The translations under genes were made by a program, and so were the position numbers. Below, piece by piece: positions 22,050-34,047 of a stretch of DNA of 64,000 nucleotides. This DNA is from Ambrosia x helenae. Lineage: Eukaryota; Streptophyta; Magnoliopsida; Asterales; Asteraceae. Positions within the stretch are counted from its first letter, which is position 1, and every line of letters begins with the position of its first letter. The notes beneath the pieces are model-generated. The model was given only the letters and a program-made list of their open reading frames with translations. It was not told the DNA's origin and searched no databases. The stretch is taken from contig CM061229.1 in NCBI GenBank assembly GCA_030844895.1, forward strand, positions 110,906,784 through 110,970,783. Reading direction: 5' to 3'.

Positions 22050-23161
22050 AAGGGCCAAGATTAATTTTTCCAAAGGAGGGTACTTGATCTCTGCTAATTT
22101 TAAAGATTTACTGAAGAAGTAGACGGGTACCTGAGCCTTGTCTCGTTCGATTGTGAGAACAGCGCTGAGGGCTTCTTCAGTAACTGATAGATAGACAGAG
22201 ATCGTTTCCCGGGTTTCAGGAGCTGCAATTGTGGGAAGGGAAGCGAGATGTTATTTCATTTGGTTGAAGGCTTCCTCAACTTCCTCAATCCATCTGAAAT
22301 CTTTTTTATTAGTGCATCCCTTGAGAGTTTTGAAGAAGGGTAGGGATCTTTCAGTCAATTTGGACATGAAACGCTTCAAGGCTGCAAGCTTCCCATTTAG
22401 GCTTTCCACCTCTTTCTTTGTTTAGGGAGGCTTCATGTTTAGAACAGCTCGGACCTTGTTGGGATTAGCTTTAATGCTTTGCTTCCCTACAATGTGCCCC
22501 AAGAATTTTCCTTCTTCAAAACTAAACGAGCACTTGACTGGGTTAAGCTTCATGTTGATCTTCTTGAGATTGGCAAACATTTCTTGTATGTCCTCAAGCA
22601 TTTGTTCTTCGGTCTTGCTCTTGATTACCAAGTCATCAACATAAGCTTTCATGTTTTTGCCAATTTGATTGGCGAAGGCTTTATCCACTAGCCTTTAATA
22701 AGTAGCACCTGCATTTTTTAAACCGAAAGGCATCTTTCGATAGCAAAAAATACCTTTGTCAATATGGAAATCAGTTTTTCCCTCATCTTCTTCCTTCATT
22801 TGTATCTGGTGGTAACCCTTGTAGGCGTCCAGGAAGCATTTGAAGGGAAGCCTGTAAGCGAGTCGACTTTGAGGTCAATTTCAGGTAAGGGATAGCAATC
22901 TTTGGGGCATGCTTTGTTGAGATCTTTAAAATCTATGCACATCCTTCAAGACTCATCAGGTTTTCGAACCATCACAGGGTTGGCAACCCATGATTGATAT
23001 TTGACCACTCGAAGGATTCTAGCTTCTACAAGCTTGTCAACCTCTAGGCAAGCTTCCAAACTTCTTTCAGGGGCAAGGCTTCGTTTCTTCTGGACTACAG
23101 GTTTAACACCAGAGAGAATTCTAAGCTCATGTTCGGCGATCTCATGGGGGATGCCTGTCAT
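22050..23161 (-). pseudogene. Reverse transcriptase of the Gypsy element
   Basis: The N-terminal RT part is 23161-22946 (GIPHEIAEHELRI, then YQSWVANPVMVRKPDES). The palm with the catalytic motif is 22688-22422, with MKAYVDDLVIKSKTEEQM providing YVDD and KFLGHIVGKQSIKANPNK following. Between them the frame is broken (about 22945-22690), although RT-like residues remain. The thumb and connection are seen weakly down to about 22050. Several stops and shifts make the enzyme inactive. Confidence 0.8.
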
Positions 23162-23530
23162 GTCGCGGGGACTCCAAGCAAAGACATCAACGTTGCTTTT
23201 GAGAAACTCTTCAAGCTTTGAGAGTATTTCTTTCTGGGTTAATACTCAAGCCTTGTTTGTTTCTTTTGTCTTCATTCCCTTCTATCACGAGTACCTCAGT
23301 GGAGGGTTGGAGGGTTGCCACTCTGTTTTCAGTAGGGAACTTCACGCTTTTTTGGCTAACAGAGACGGCCATATCAAAGGTGACCAAGCTTGATCGAGCC
23401 TATGAGAGCTTCTACAACCAGAGGGTCATAGTTCTTTTCTCCTTTGGGTGGTAGGAAGCAAACACATTGGCGTTCCCAAGCTTCCAGCCATGGGCGTTTG
23501 TTAGGAGCTTCTAATTCGACCAAGACTATG

Positions 23531-25300
23531 TTAACTTCTTTCTTTTTTTCCTTCAGCTATGTTTTCTTTAACTCCTTTGACCAAATGAGCTAGCTCTCCG
23601 AACTTTACAGCTTCCTTAATTCTTTTCTTGAGTTGGAAGTAGTCATTAGTGTGATGTCCCTTCTCCTCATGGAACTCACAATATTTGTTAAAGTTTTCAT
23701 TTCTTTTGCTCTTTGGTAAAGGACGGGGAGGTCTGAAGCTGTGTTTGACTTCTTCAGTTGCTAGGATCTCTTGAGGGGTTTTAGTTAAAGATGTGAAGCT
23801 TATCGTTCGGTCTCTGCTTGGAGGGTTCCTACCTTCAGACCTCCGGGATTCTGATCCCTTAGATCTTCTGTCATAGGACCCATAGTTACCCGTTTTTCTG
23901 TTTGGGCTAGAGCTTCTCCAATTAGCAGCACTTTTTCTCTGTTCTTTGATATCTACAGCTTCTTCACCTTGAATGTGAACTTCAGCCTTTTCAAGGGCTT
24001 CTCCAAGGTTTCTTAGGAGACTTTTGTTGAAATTTCGGGTGAGGTATTTAGAGTTAATAGCATTCATGAACCCTGTAACCTTCATTTTTTCATTAGCACC
24101 GACATATGTGAGGCTTCCTTCTTGTATCGTTCAATGAAATTTCTGAGGCTTTCGTCATCTCTTTGTTTAATCTGGAAGATGACAATGACATCTTTGACTC
24201 AACGTCTTTGTTGAGAGAAGTTGGCCAAGAATCCTTTGCCCAAGTCATCAAAGGATCGGATGCTTCCAGCTGGAAGGTCGTTGAACAAGATACGGGCTGA
24301 TCCGACTAGTGTTTGCATAAACATGAGGCAACATTCAGGGTTTCCCCACTTCTCCATCGGGGCTGCCCCAGAGAAGATTTGTAAGTGGTCTTCAGGGTCT
24401 TCGATACCATCATAGGTCTTTATGTGGGATGGCACTTTTAATTTAGTGGGAAACTCATAGTCGGCTATTTGTGGAGAGAAACAGGAGAGGCTACTGGGTT
24501 TGTAAGGCTGGTTCATGTTGTTTTCGACTCTTGTGTTGTTCCCATTTGAGTTTCCTTGGTGGGCAGCCAGTGCTTGGCTAATGAGCTGCTGCCAAGGAAA
24601 ATGGGCCATCATTTGAGCCATCATCTGAGGCATAAGGTTGAAGCCTTGAAGGCTTTCAGGTGTAGTTAAGTTGTTAACTCCCACAGGCATGTTCATTGAG
24701 GCACTACGAGCCATGGGCAGAGAAGCCATGGCTTGTTCCCACGGAGTGGGTGCTGGGGGTGGAACACTTGTGACCGAGGATTACAAGAGTTGGTCTAAAG
24801 TGAGCTCATGCCCTATGGGTGCACTAGAGACTGGAGGTTGGGCTTGGCCTTCCTGGCTGGTAATGCGTAGGAAAAACTGAGCTAGGTCCAGCTCCAAAGT
24901 TATGAGGAATACGTCGAGAGCTGGAAGAAGTGTGATGAGGAGGAAGAGGTGGCTCAGGTGAGAATGAGGGCTCTTCTTCGTTATAATCCAGTCGGATCCT
25001 TACCCCTTTTTCCCTTTCCTTGATCACATGTTAGTTAAGGAGGGATCTCAGTTGTAAGAAGTTGTTTGCAACTCCCTCAGGGATAAGATCTATGCGTTCA
25101 GGTGTACGCATGGAACAGAGGAGGGGAGATGCTACCCCTAAACGAGAGGGAGTTGGAGTTCGGAAGAGTGTGAACTCCTGAGATGCAGCACCTGTAGAAG
25201 TACTTCCAGGAGTCAAAAAAGACACATATATGTTATGTGAAGTCTGGTCTGTGTTTGGAGAAACTTGGTTTACTTCTTCCGGGGACTCGTGGTCGGACAT
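23531..25300 (-). pseudogene. Gag of the Gypsy element
   Basis: The protein starts MSDHESPEEVNQVSP at 25300. A TAA at 25031-25033 interrupts after LRSLLN and the same frame resumes with HVIKEREKG. A Pro/Ser-rich stretch follows, then the capsid-like region (24729-24199, with PSHIKTYDGIEDPEDHLQIF), then the nucleocapsid part (24085-23531). The zinc finger reads CEFHEEKGHHTNDYFQL, in which the last Cys is replaced by Tyr. A second TAA near 24780 replaces the CAA seen in the duplicate copy, and 30 bases are missing near 24840 compared with that copy. The gene is dead but easily recognised. Confidence 0.85.
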
Positions 25301-25353
25301 ATCGGAGAGTTAGAGCTACACAACTGTTCTTAGAGGAAGAATGCAATGGCGCA

Positions 25354-25372
25354 GCCCCACAGTGGGCGCCAA
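25354..25372 (-). other. Primer-binding site, Gypsy element, copy 1
   Basis: Minus-strand TTGGCGCCCACTGTGGGGC lies two bases downstream of the LTR end and 54 bases upstream of the gag start. The same site occurs at 26621-26639. Confidence 0.75.
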
Positions 25373-25374
25373 CT

Positions 25375-25751
25375 TGTTGCTACAACAAATATGAGTCCAA
25401 CGTTAGTACAGAGTCCGAGGAAGGGTAAAAGGGTTGAAGGGTTTAATTTAGCATAACGCAGGTCGTGGTGTCCCTCTATGTTGCTAAACGTAGAAGGAGG
25501 TTCAAGAGTTTTATGTTTTGATTGTTACAATTCTGATTTGAGTTGTACTCAAAGTCAGGATGTTGCTTGTAACTTCAAGCGAAATGTTATGTGATGAAGA
25601 GAATCTATCACACATGTGAAGATCAAAGAGAATAGAAGAGTATGGATGTGGGAATGTAAGAGTGAATTATCAGATCACTGATAAAGTGATCTGATTTATA
25701 GAAAAGGGATCTTCTACTTTGGGAATGTAAGAGTGAGTTATCAAATCACTG
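25375..25751 (-). mobile_element. Gypsy LTR, copy 1 (truncated)
   Basis: The plus-strand left edge is TGTTGCTACAACAAATATG, so on the minus strand the LTR ends in CATATTTGTTGTAGCAACA. The segment matches 26642-26992 until about 25710. It then repeats its own GGGAATGTAAGAGTGA module and joins directly to duplicated gag sequence at about 25752. The rest of the LTR is missing. Confidence 0.75.
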
Positions 25752-26567
25752 GTTCACGTTGTTTTCGACTCTTGTGTTGTTCCCATTTGAGTTTCCTTGG
25801 TGGGCAGCCAGTGCTTGGCTAATGAGCTGCTGCCAAGGAAAATGAGCCATCATTTGAGCCATCATCTGAGGCATAAGGTTGAAGCCTTGAAGGCTTTCAG
25901 GTGTCGTTAAGTTGTTGACTCCCACAGGCATGTTCATTGAGGCACTACGAGCCATGGGCAGAGAAGCCATGGCTTGTTCCCACGAAGTGGGTGCTGGGGG
26001 TGGAACACTTGTGACCGGGGATTGCAAGAGTTGGTCTAAAGTGAGCTCATGCCCTATGGGTGCACTAGAGACCGGAGGTTGAGATGTGAACAAAGGAAAA
26101 GGTGTTGGGCTTGGCCTTCCTGGCTGGTAAGGCGTAGAAAAAACTAAGCTAGGTCTAGCTCCAAAGTTATGAGGAATACGTCGAGAGCTAGAAGAAGTTT
26201 GATGAGGAGGAAGAGGTGGCTCAGGTGAGAATGAGGGCTCTTCTTCGTTATAATCCAGCCGGGTCCTTGCCCCTTTTTCCCTTTCCTTGATCACATGTTA
26301 GTTAAGGAGGGATCTCAGTTGTAAGAAGTTGTTTGCAACTCCCTCAGGGGTAAGATCTATGCATTCAGGTGTACGCATGGAACAGAGGAGAGGAGATGCT
26401 ACCCCTGAACGAGAGGGAGTTGGAGTTCGGAAGAGTGTGAACTCCTGAGATGCAGCACGTGTAGAAGTGCTTCCAGGAGTCAAAAAAGACACAGATATGT
26501 TATGTGAAGTCTGGTCTGTGTTCGGAGAAACTTGGTTTACTTCTTCCGGGGACTCGTAGTCGGACAT
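25752..26567 (-). pseudogene. Duplicated gag N-terminus of the Gypsy element
   Basis: This is a second copy of the first 270 codons of gag, starting MSDYESPEEVNQVSP at 26567. It has the same TAA after LRSLLN (26298-26300) as the other copy but is otherwise more intact: 26294-25746 is open for 182 codons, and CAA is kept where the other copy has TAA near 24780. It ends abruptly at the junction near 25752, within NTRVENNVN. Sharing of the first stop suggests it was present before the duplication. Confidence 0.85.
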
Positions 26568-26620
26568 ATCGGAGAGTTAGAGCTACACAACTGTTCTTAG
26601 AGGAAGAATGCAATGGCGCA

Positions 26621-26639
26621 GCCCCACAGTGGGCGCCAA
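26621..26639 (-). other. Primer-binding site, Gypsy element, copy 2
   Basis: Identical to the site at 25354-25372 and in the same position relative to LTR and gag. Confidence 0.75.
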
Positions 26640-26641
26640 CT

Positions 26642-26992
26642 TGTTGCTACAACAAATATGAGTCCAAAGTTAGTACAGAGTCTGGGGAAGGGTAAAAGGG
26701 TTGAAGGGTTTAATTTAGCATAACGCAGGTCGTGGTGTCCCTCTACGTTGCTAAATGTAGAAGGAGGTTCAAGAGTTTTATGTTTTGATTGTTACAATTC
26801 TGATTTGAGTTGTACTCAAAGTCAGGATGTTGCTTGTAACTTTAAGGGAAATGTTATGTGATGAAGAGAATCTATCACACGTGTGAAGATCAAAGAGAAT
26901 AGATGAGTATGGATGTGGGAATGTAAGAGTGAATTATCAGATCACTGATAGAGTGATCTGATTTATAGAAAAGGGATCTTCTACTTTGGGCA
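26642..26992 (-). mobile_element. Gypsy LTR, copy 2
   Basis: It matches copy 1 from the TGTTGCTACAAC edge to about 26988, then continues into sequence not present in copy 1. A minus-strand TATA-like TCTATAAATCAG lies at about 26963. The outer boundary of this LTR is not determined and could be further right. Confidence 0.65.
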
Positions 26993-27588
26993 ATGGTAAA
27001 CTCTTGATCCTTGTCGCAACTTAGGGACTAGCCACTTTTAGCCGATGAAGGCTTTAGACCTGCGGTCCATGCGTTGCATCTTCTTCATATGCAGAGTGTG
27101 GACAGCTAGGAGCTTTGACCGAGAAAGATGATGACAAGACAAGTCATATGTTTTGTTCTTTATGTTCAACACTTTATCACCTTTTGAATCCCTTTTGCCT
27201 TTTAACCTTTCAAGCAAGTTTGTGCAATATAATTGATTTATTTAGCTCTAGACTACCCACTTCATCACTACGGAAGTTAAATTATTTTTGCTCTCTAATA
27301 AGATGGGTAGGTTCCGTTCTTGCACTTACTAAACTATTCCAGATTTGATTTTATAGTTCGTATTATAGTAACTTATTTTCTTTTACTCGGCAGCACTGCA
27401 GTTTTTTACATTGTTGTCAGGGGCGGACCTAGCTCAGTGCTAGGTGCCGCGCCTGCTGCCCCCCGGGTTCGCGCGCGTAGTGGAATTTTTTTTTAACGAT
27501 TTTTCGAAAACGTTACTACTAAACTAAAATTTACATTGCTACTCAAATTTAATATACGTTATTACCAAATGAAATTATACGTTACCAC
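26993..27588. other. Unassigned sequence with hAT-like MITE end
   Basis: No gene is recognised. At 27419 the sequence CAGGGGCGGACCTAG resembles the terminal inverted repeat of common plant hAT-type MITEs. Sequence of the same type near 43276-43293 (minus, CAGTGGCGTATCTAG) is too distant and different to pair safely. The reverse solo LTR inserts at 27588. Confidence 0.35.
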
Positions 27589-27598
27589 TGTCACACCC

Positions 27599-30305
27599 TG
27601 TGACATCCGTTACCCTCGTCTTTCATCTAGTTGACAATAATAGTCCTTCAAATTTTTCCTTTATAGTCCCTGTAAGTTTCGTCGTATTCAAATTTAATTT
27701 TAGAACGAACTATAAAAATTTATCATTTATATCTATTATGAATCAGGCATAAGTTTTAATCAAACGCGTATGTTGAAACGTATTCGTAAATCTTCTATAA
27801 AAAAATTTCAAGTTAAAAAAAAAGGTTTTATAAAAGTTTTAAGTTAAATCTAGTTAACTTGGTTAAGGTTTATTAAAGAAAAACTAACTTAGTTATATAA
27901 TAAACTAACAAGGTTAAACATGAGGGACCAAAATTGACAATAGGCAAAAGTTTAAAAAAAAAAAAAAAACACTCTCCTTGTTCCAGCTCGTTTTTCCGGC
28001 GGGGCCACTTTCCGGCCGCCGGAATATGCTCCGGCGAGGTCCATTTTTGGTTCTTGAGGCTTTTTTAACTCACAACAATTAAGGGGTTACACTTCTTCAT
28101 CTTAAAATACGTTTTTTCCCTTATTAATGATGGCAAAGTCGCGTTTAATTACATTTTAGAAACTGAAACCCACTTGAAAACGCCGGAATTTATTAAGCTT
28201 GCAAAAACGCCTCTTTACACGACCGATACATAAACCGAGCATTGCAAATCGTTTCTGCACCTCCACACAACATAAACCCACTTTTAAATCAAACAAATCA
28301 TGACTGGAAGACCCTTTAATCGTGAGTCTAAGCGCGGCCCTTTTCACCTTCGTTTTGGAGTCTTTTTCATGTTTGTAAGTTCTTTAACTCCTTGCCGTTT
28401 TACTTAGCATAGTCTTCCGAACAAAAGCCCTCTGTTACAGATTGTTAATCTTGCGTGAATCGTATTATTGAAGTTATAGGGTTAGGGTTTATGTGTAGGT
28501 TAATTTGGGGAAGAAGATGAATAATTGTTATATGTTAAATATAATACCTTTTGAAATAAAACAACAAACTTGATAAGTGGTTCAGTGGTGTTGCATGTGT
28601 GTGTGTTCAGAACAGACTCAGGTTCGAGTCCTGTATACCACGGGTCTGGTCATGTTTTTTTTTTCCTTTTCTTTTTATTTTTGCTTTTGTTTGTTATTTT
28701 TATTATTTATATAAATACATTATTACTATAATATTCATAGTAATTTCATTTTTGATCCAAAAATTATAAAAATTTAGGTGTAGCATCTTGACAACATAAA
28801 GAAAATTACCACACTTTTATTTTCTGGAAAATGTCTTATTTTTATATTTTTATTAAATTAAATTATTTTAATCATATTTAATTGATTAAAAATTCATTTT
28901 TAATGATTTTAATCTCAAACTTTTTGGGCAATTATTTCTAATCATCATGAACTGAAATAAAAATTATTGGACTAGAAAACACTTATTTTTTATTAATTTT
29001 CTTATTTTTTAATCATTTAAACATGATTTAATCTCATTAAATCAATTTTAAATATAAATAAGTTTATAAAAATTATGGGAAAATTATTTTCATTACTTTA
29101 CATCAGAAAGTATCCATTTTCTATAAAAATAGCATTTTTGGATCATGTCTTGAATTATTAGTCTTATTTATGTTTAATTAGACATAGTTATTTATTTATT
29201 TATACTATTTAATATCTATTTTATAGATATTTTTCTTATAAAATAGAAATATTCTTATGATTGAAAGTATTTATTATCATTGTTGGATCTTTGTGTAACT
29301 CATAATTATTTATTTCAATATTTATGATTATTGTATTTATTTACAATAATTAGTTAAAGTAATTAACTAAATTATTTTGTCTTAATTATTCAAACATATT
29401 TTGATATAAATATTCAATTGGTAATAATTATATTAATTAAAAATCATATTTATAAACTTTGGCATAATATTATTTGGATATACAACTTTTATATTAAAAA
29501 CTCTACTTCCCCAAATCTACTTAGCAGACCCTAGATACCTTAGACTTTTTAGACATTTCCTTATTAGTATTCTTACACATTATAGGTTGAATTCCTCGGA
29601 ATTCCCATTACTTAGCTCACGACCGCTTAAGTGGATTTTGATCGCTTTCGCAAACTGTGAGTATATTTTCCCCTTTTTTTTACTGTTTTACTATTCTGGG
29701 GTGACTCATGTACTTACTATCAAGTTTCTATTTCTTTTACTAAATGCAATTCTCATGTGTGTTTGCTTTATGTTAATTGGTGTGTCTATGGCTTGTCAAA
29801 ATCATTAACCGCTGGGCGGCCTAGCATTTCAATGAATAGTACTATGGTATACCCCCTTGAGACTCTGTTGAGAGAATCTTGGTCATTGTCTTGTTAATTC
29901 ATTATTCATTTGGTTAGTCATGTGTTAGTCATTATTCATAGGCTTGGTTTTGAACGGATATTACTTATTACATAATTGCAAATGGTACCGCACATGAATT
30001 GCTAAACACTTTTCCTACTATATTTATTCAAACAGGGTATGCTCACCAATACATTTTGTATTGACCAAATCATTTTCGTACATGTTTCAGGTTCTTATGA
30101 GATTACTTCCAAGCGTTTGGAACATAGACTTAGATTGAGATTACTGTATCTTAGTTTAGATTGCTAGTCGTAATTGTTGTATTTCTTTTAATGTAATAAA
30201 TTATTAAATTCAATGTATTCAAATTTACACTTTTAGTCCATGCGCTATTGAACAATCGTCACTACGTGACACCTCGATGTTTCCGCCATCGGTTGGGGTG
30301 TTACA
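27599..30305 (+). mobile_element. LARD 5' LTR
   Basis: The LTR is 2707 bp, TGTGACATCCGT to GGGGTGTTACA. It lacks about 16 bp near 29530 (TAATGCCTTAGACCC) that other copies keep. It contains the tRNA-like boxes at 28578-28631. Frames inside are short and are not genes. Confidence 0.95.
28578..28664 (+). promoter_or_regulatory. tRNA-like A/B boxes and T10 run in 5' LTR
   Basis: TGGTTCAGTGG (28578-28588) is A-box-like and GGTTCGAGTCC (28621-28631) is B-box-like, with starts 43 bp apart. CAGGTTCGAGTCCTG can form a T-arm. A run of ten T (28655-28664) follows and would stop polymerase III. Confidence 0.6.
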
Positions 30306-30308
30306 GGT

Positions 30309-30321
30309 TGGTATCAGAGCC
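30309..30321 (+). other. Primer-binding site (tRNA-iMet type)
   Basis: TGGTATCAGAGCC begins three bases after the 5' LTR. It is the standard plant complement of the initiator tRNA-Met 3' end. Confidence 0.9.
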
Positions 30322-32998
30322 ATGATTATAGGGAATTAGGTTATTAGAATGCCTTTTAGCCTAGTCTATAACTAAGCTTACTGTCACGAGTCCTCTCGTT
30401 TATATTTCTCTTATTTCTTATATTTTCTTTCAAGATATTTTCATTATGATTATTTCTCGATATTTTGCTTGACGAAGAAGACACTCGTATTTCACAAACG
30501 AAATGATATCATCAAGTTAGGAGTGGTATCCATACCTTGGTGATTAGTTTCACTCCTCTATATGTTATTTATCTTAGGAATATATCTTTGAGATAGGAGT
30601 GACATCCACACCTCGAAGAGTATTTCCTTCAAAAAGGAACTTAACCACTAAGCTGGGAGTGATATCCTTAACTTAGTGATTGGTTTCATTCTACAATCGT
30701 TTTCAATTTTGAAATACATCTTTGAGTTAGGAGTGAAATCCACATCTAAAGGATCTATTTCTGCCTCTCGTTTTTAATCTCGCTAAAGTTTTGGAATTTA
30801 CTAGTGATGGGGCACGTGCAATCTGGAAGGGTGAGCGCCTGTATCCTGAGTTTTCTGTCTAGGCCTGGCATTTTGCATAAATCCCAATCAGACGCGGGAC
30901 CCGTATGCCGACCTGGGAACTCTCGGGATGAGCATTCGCTTATAGGCTAAAGTACGCCCCCACAAGTCACTAATAACATTTCAATTATTTTAGTTAGTCA
31001 AAGTTTCCTATGGAAACAATCTCAATGTTTTATGATATTGATATTTATGTTTTGTTTATCATTTGAAGACTCAAATGATAAATTATGAATTTTCTTAAAT
31101 ATTGGTAATCTATTCATACGTTGATTTTTTTCATTTTAAATATTGGTCTTTTAAAACACATTAGATTTAAAAATACTTCATAAAATGGTTTTATTTTGCA
31201 TTTTACAAACTTGTATTACATATTTTTAGGTCAAGTGTAAACCTTTTGTTTTCATATGGCGTATCCAATATATATTTTCGGGAGAAACTTGCAACTAATA
31301 ATATGTTTTATAACAATTTTCAACTCGACTTCTCGTAAACACATGAAAATACAAAGATTTTTCAAATGAACTTGTTTTGAATCTAAAACACACTTCGACT
31401 TCTAAAAAGTTATCCTCGTGCATTACTACTATCCTTTCAACTATAACACAAAGTTTGAGCAAACTACGTTTTTGATAAACGAAAATTTATCTTATTACAC
31501 TCGCACTCTTTCAATCGCAAAACTTTTGGTCTAACAAAATATTGTACATATCCTATCAGAATGTTACTAGTTGTCTTTTATCATATAGTGCATATATGTA
31601 AAACTAACTAAATTTAAACCCTTATGTCAGTAGACTATACGACTGTTTGCGTACCCTCACTTATCGTAAATTTCATTATTTTATTCTTACACCGTTTTTA
31701 TTCATAGTTATTTCTAACACGTTATTTGTGATTATTTTCACACTGCTTAGTTACAAGAGTTCAACTCGTTTACTTTCATTTGGTTTAAATTGTGCGATTT
31801 ACTTGATTATATTATACTGTTATTTCAATCGAAATTTTATGTTATACTTATATACTTACTTGAACGCATATTTGGTATGCATATTTTCTTTTCTGTTTTG
31901 AACAAAACCCTGTTATACTTTACATTATTTTGTTCATCATCATGGTCAATGAACATACTAGTTGATAACTCGTATGAGATCTAAGCCAATGCCCACGTAC
32001 TACTCGGATTAGAGTATTTCTTTAATCCGAGGGGAACCGTGTAAACCTCATATTTTATCAATATAGGTGTTTAGAGCAACGATGTGAACAGAAATTTTCC
32101 GGTTAAGGGTGAACCCGAAAGGGAAGAACCTCTAACCATGTCTTACACTTACATGTTATTCTCATTACGGTTAAAGAGTAAACCCGAAAGGGAAGGACCT
32201 CTAACCATGTCATGATTGAACATTATTTCATTTCAGTGGCTATTACATATTCTGATTGCACGCATTTGTTTATGGTATTACTTTCGTAGTGTTATGGAAA
32301 AGCATAGTACCCTAGTGTAAGGTAAATCGATGATTACGGTCCGGAACGCAATCATGGATTTACAGGTACATGGGGGTGGTGTGTAATTCTATCTAGGTTG
32401 TTGGTAGACAATCAGTACGAATCCAAAGTATCGGGAGTGTGGTGGGTTAGCTGCGGTACACCCTATATATAAGCATAAACGATACTGTGGGAACGGACTA
32501 GGAGTCTGACCAAGAACCTACCCATTACTTTATGATTACCTCTTCATTAGACCGTTGACTAATAGCTAGCAATTTCGATAAGAACATTCTTACCCGAGCT
32601 TCAATTCATCTTCCTAGAGTCTTTGTCTTGACCATCCACACAGAAAACACAAACATTGTGTACTCTTACACTCTATGTTAGTAAAAAGCCTGTTGCATGT
32701 CTTTAATAAAGTTCGGTCAGAAACCTTCTAAAGTAGGGGAGACTGCTTCATTAGTACCTTTGCCCCTCACCCGTTACATATTCTCAAAACTTTTCTCATT
32801 TAAACTCTCAACTTTCTATCTTTAGGTTAACTGTCAAAAGATTTTGAAACTTTTACTTTGAGTATTAGTCAACTATTTTAAATATTGACAAATTACAAAT
32901 AATGAAATTTTCTTTTAAAAAAATCTACTTGACTTTTACAACGCCTTTTGGTTTCATAGTAACCTCCACTTGAAAGAAATTTCGAGACGAAATTTTCT

Positions 32999-33012
32999 AA
33001 AGTAGGGGAGAC
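32999..33012 (+). other. Polypurine tract
   Basis: AAAGTAGGGGAGAC lies directly before the 3' LTR. The surrounding 20 bp (TTCTAAAGTAGGGGAGACTG) also occurs at 32726-32745, about 270 bp upstream. Confidence 0.85.
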
Positions 33013-33961
33013 TGTGACATCCGTTACCCTCGTCTTTCATCTAGTTGACAATAATAGTCCTTCAAATTTTTCCATTATAGTCCCTGTAAGTTTCGTCGTA
33101 TTCAAATTTAATTTTAGAATGAACTATAAAAATTTATCATTTATATCTATTATGAATCGGGCATAAGTTTTAATCAAGCGCGTATGTTGAAACGTATTCG
33201 TAAAATCTTCTATAAAAAAATTTCAAGTTAAAAAAAGGTTTTATAAAAGTTTTAAGTTAAATCTAGTTAATTTAGTTAAGGTTTATTAAAGAAAAACTAA
33301 CTTAGTTATATAATAAACTAACAAGGTTAAACATGAGGGACCAAAATTGACAATAGGCAAAAGTTTAAAAAAAAAAAACACTCTCCTTGTTCCAGCTCGT
33401 TTTTCCGGCGGGGCCACTTTCCGGCCGCCGGAATATGCTCCGGCGAGGTCCATTTTTGGTTCTTGAGGCGTTTTTAACTCACAACAATTAAGGGGTTACA
33501 CTTCTTCATCTTAAAAATACGTTTTTTTTCCCTTATTAATGATGGCAAAGTCGCGTTTAATTACGTTTTAGAAACTGAAACCCACTTGAAAACGCCGGAA
33601 TTTATTAAGCTTGCAAAAACGCCTCTTTACACGACCGATACATAAACCGAGCATTGCAAACCCACTTTTAAATCAAACAAATCATGACTGGAAGACCCTT
33701 TAATCGTGAGTCTAAGCGCGGCCCTTTTCACCTTCGTTTTGGAGTCTTTTTCATGTTTGTAAGTTCTTTAACTCCTTGCCGTTTTACTTAGCATAGTCTT
33801 CCGAACAAAGGCCCTCTGTTACAGATTGTTAATCTTGCGTGAATCGTATTATTGAAGTTATAGGGTTAGGGTTTATGTGTAGGTTAATTTGGGGAAGAAG
33901 ATGAATAATTGTTATATGTTAAATATAATACCTTTTGAAATAAAACAACAAACTTGATAAG

Positions 33962-34047
33962 TGGTTCAGTGGTGTTGCATGTGTGTGTGTTCAGAACAGA
34001 CTCGGGTTCGAGTCCTGTATACCACGGGTCTGGTCATGTTTTTTTTT
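33962..34047 (+). promoter_or_regulatory. tRNA-like A/B boxes and T run in 3' LTR
   Basis: TGGTTCAGTGG at 33962-33972 and GGTTCGAGTCC at 34005-34015, again 43 bp apart, with a T run at about 34038-34047. Confidence 0.6.

Larger units (their letters stand above)
17108..26992 (-). mobile_element. Ty3/Gypsy element, Tat-like, degraded and rearranged
   Basis: Read on the minus strand the order is LTR, primer site, partial gag, LTR, primer site, gag, RT, RNase H, integrase. The order RT-RNaseH-integrase defines Ty3/Gypsy. The TTGGCGCC primer site, gag zinc finger and a well-kept extra RNase H suggest the Tat lineage. The first LTR-gag unit (25746-26992) duplicates the second (24500-25745). A foreign solo LTR (18058-20782) splits the integrase. 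A normal 3' LTR was not found: sequence after integrase (17108-17359) is unlike the 5' LTRs and ends in a poly(A) tract. Several stops are CGA-to-TGA or CAA-to-TAA changes. Confidence 0.8.
30306..33012 (+). other. LARD internal region, non-coding
   Basis: No gag, RT or integrase motif is found in any frame. Imperfect internal repeats are present: GGAGTGATATCC-like words recur between 30510 and 30745. A module around AACCCGAAAGGGAA-GACCTCTAACCATGTC occurs twice, at about 32110 and 32180. The region must rely on enzymes from an autonomous relative. Confidence 0.85.
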
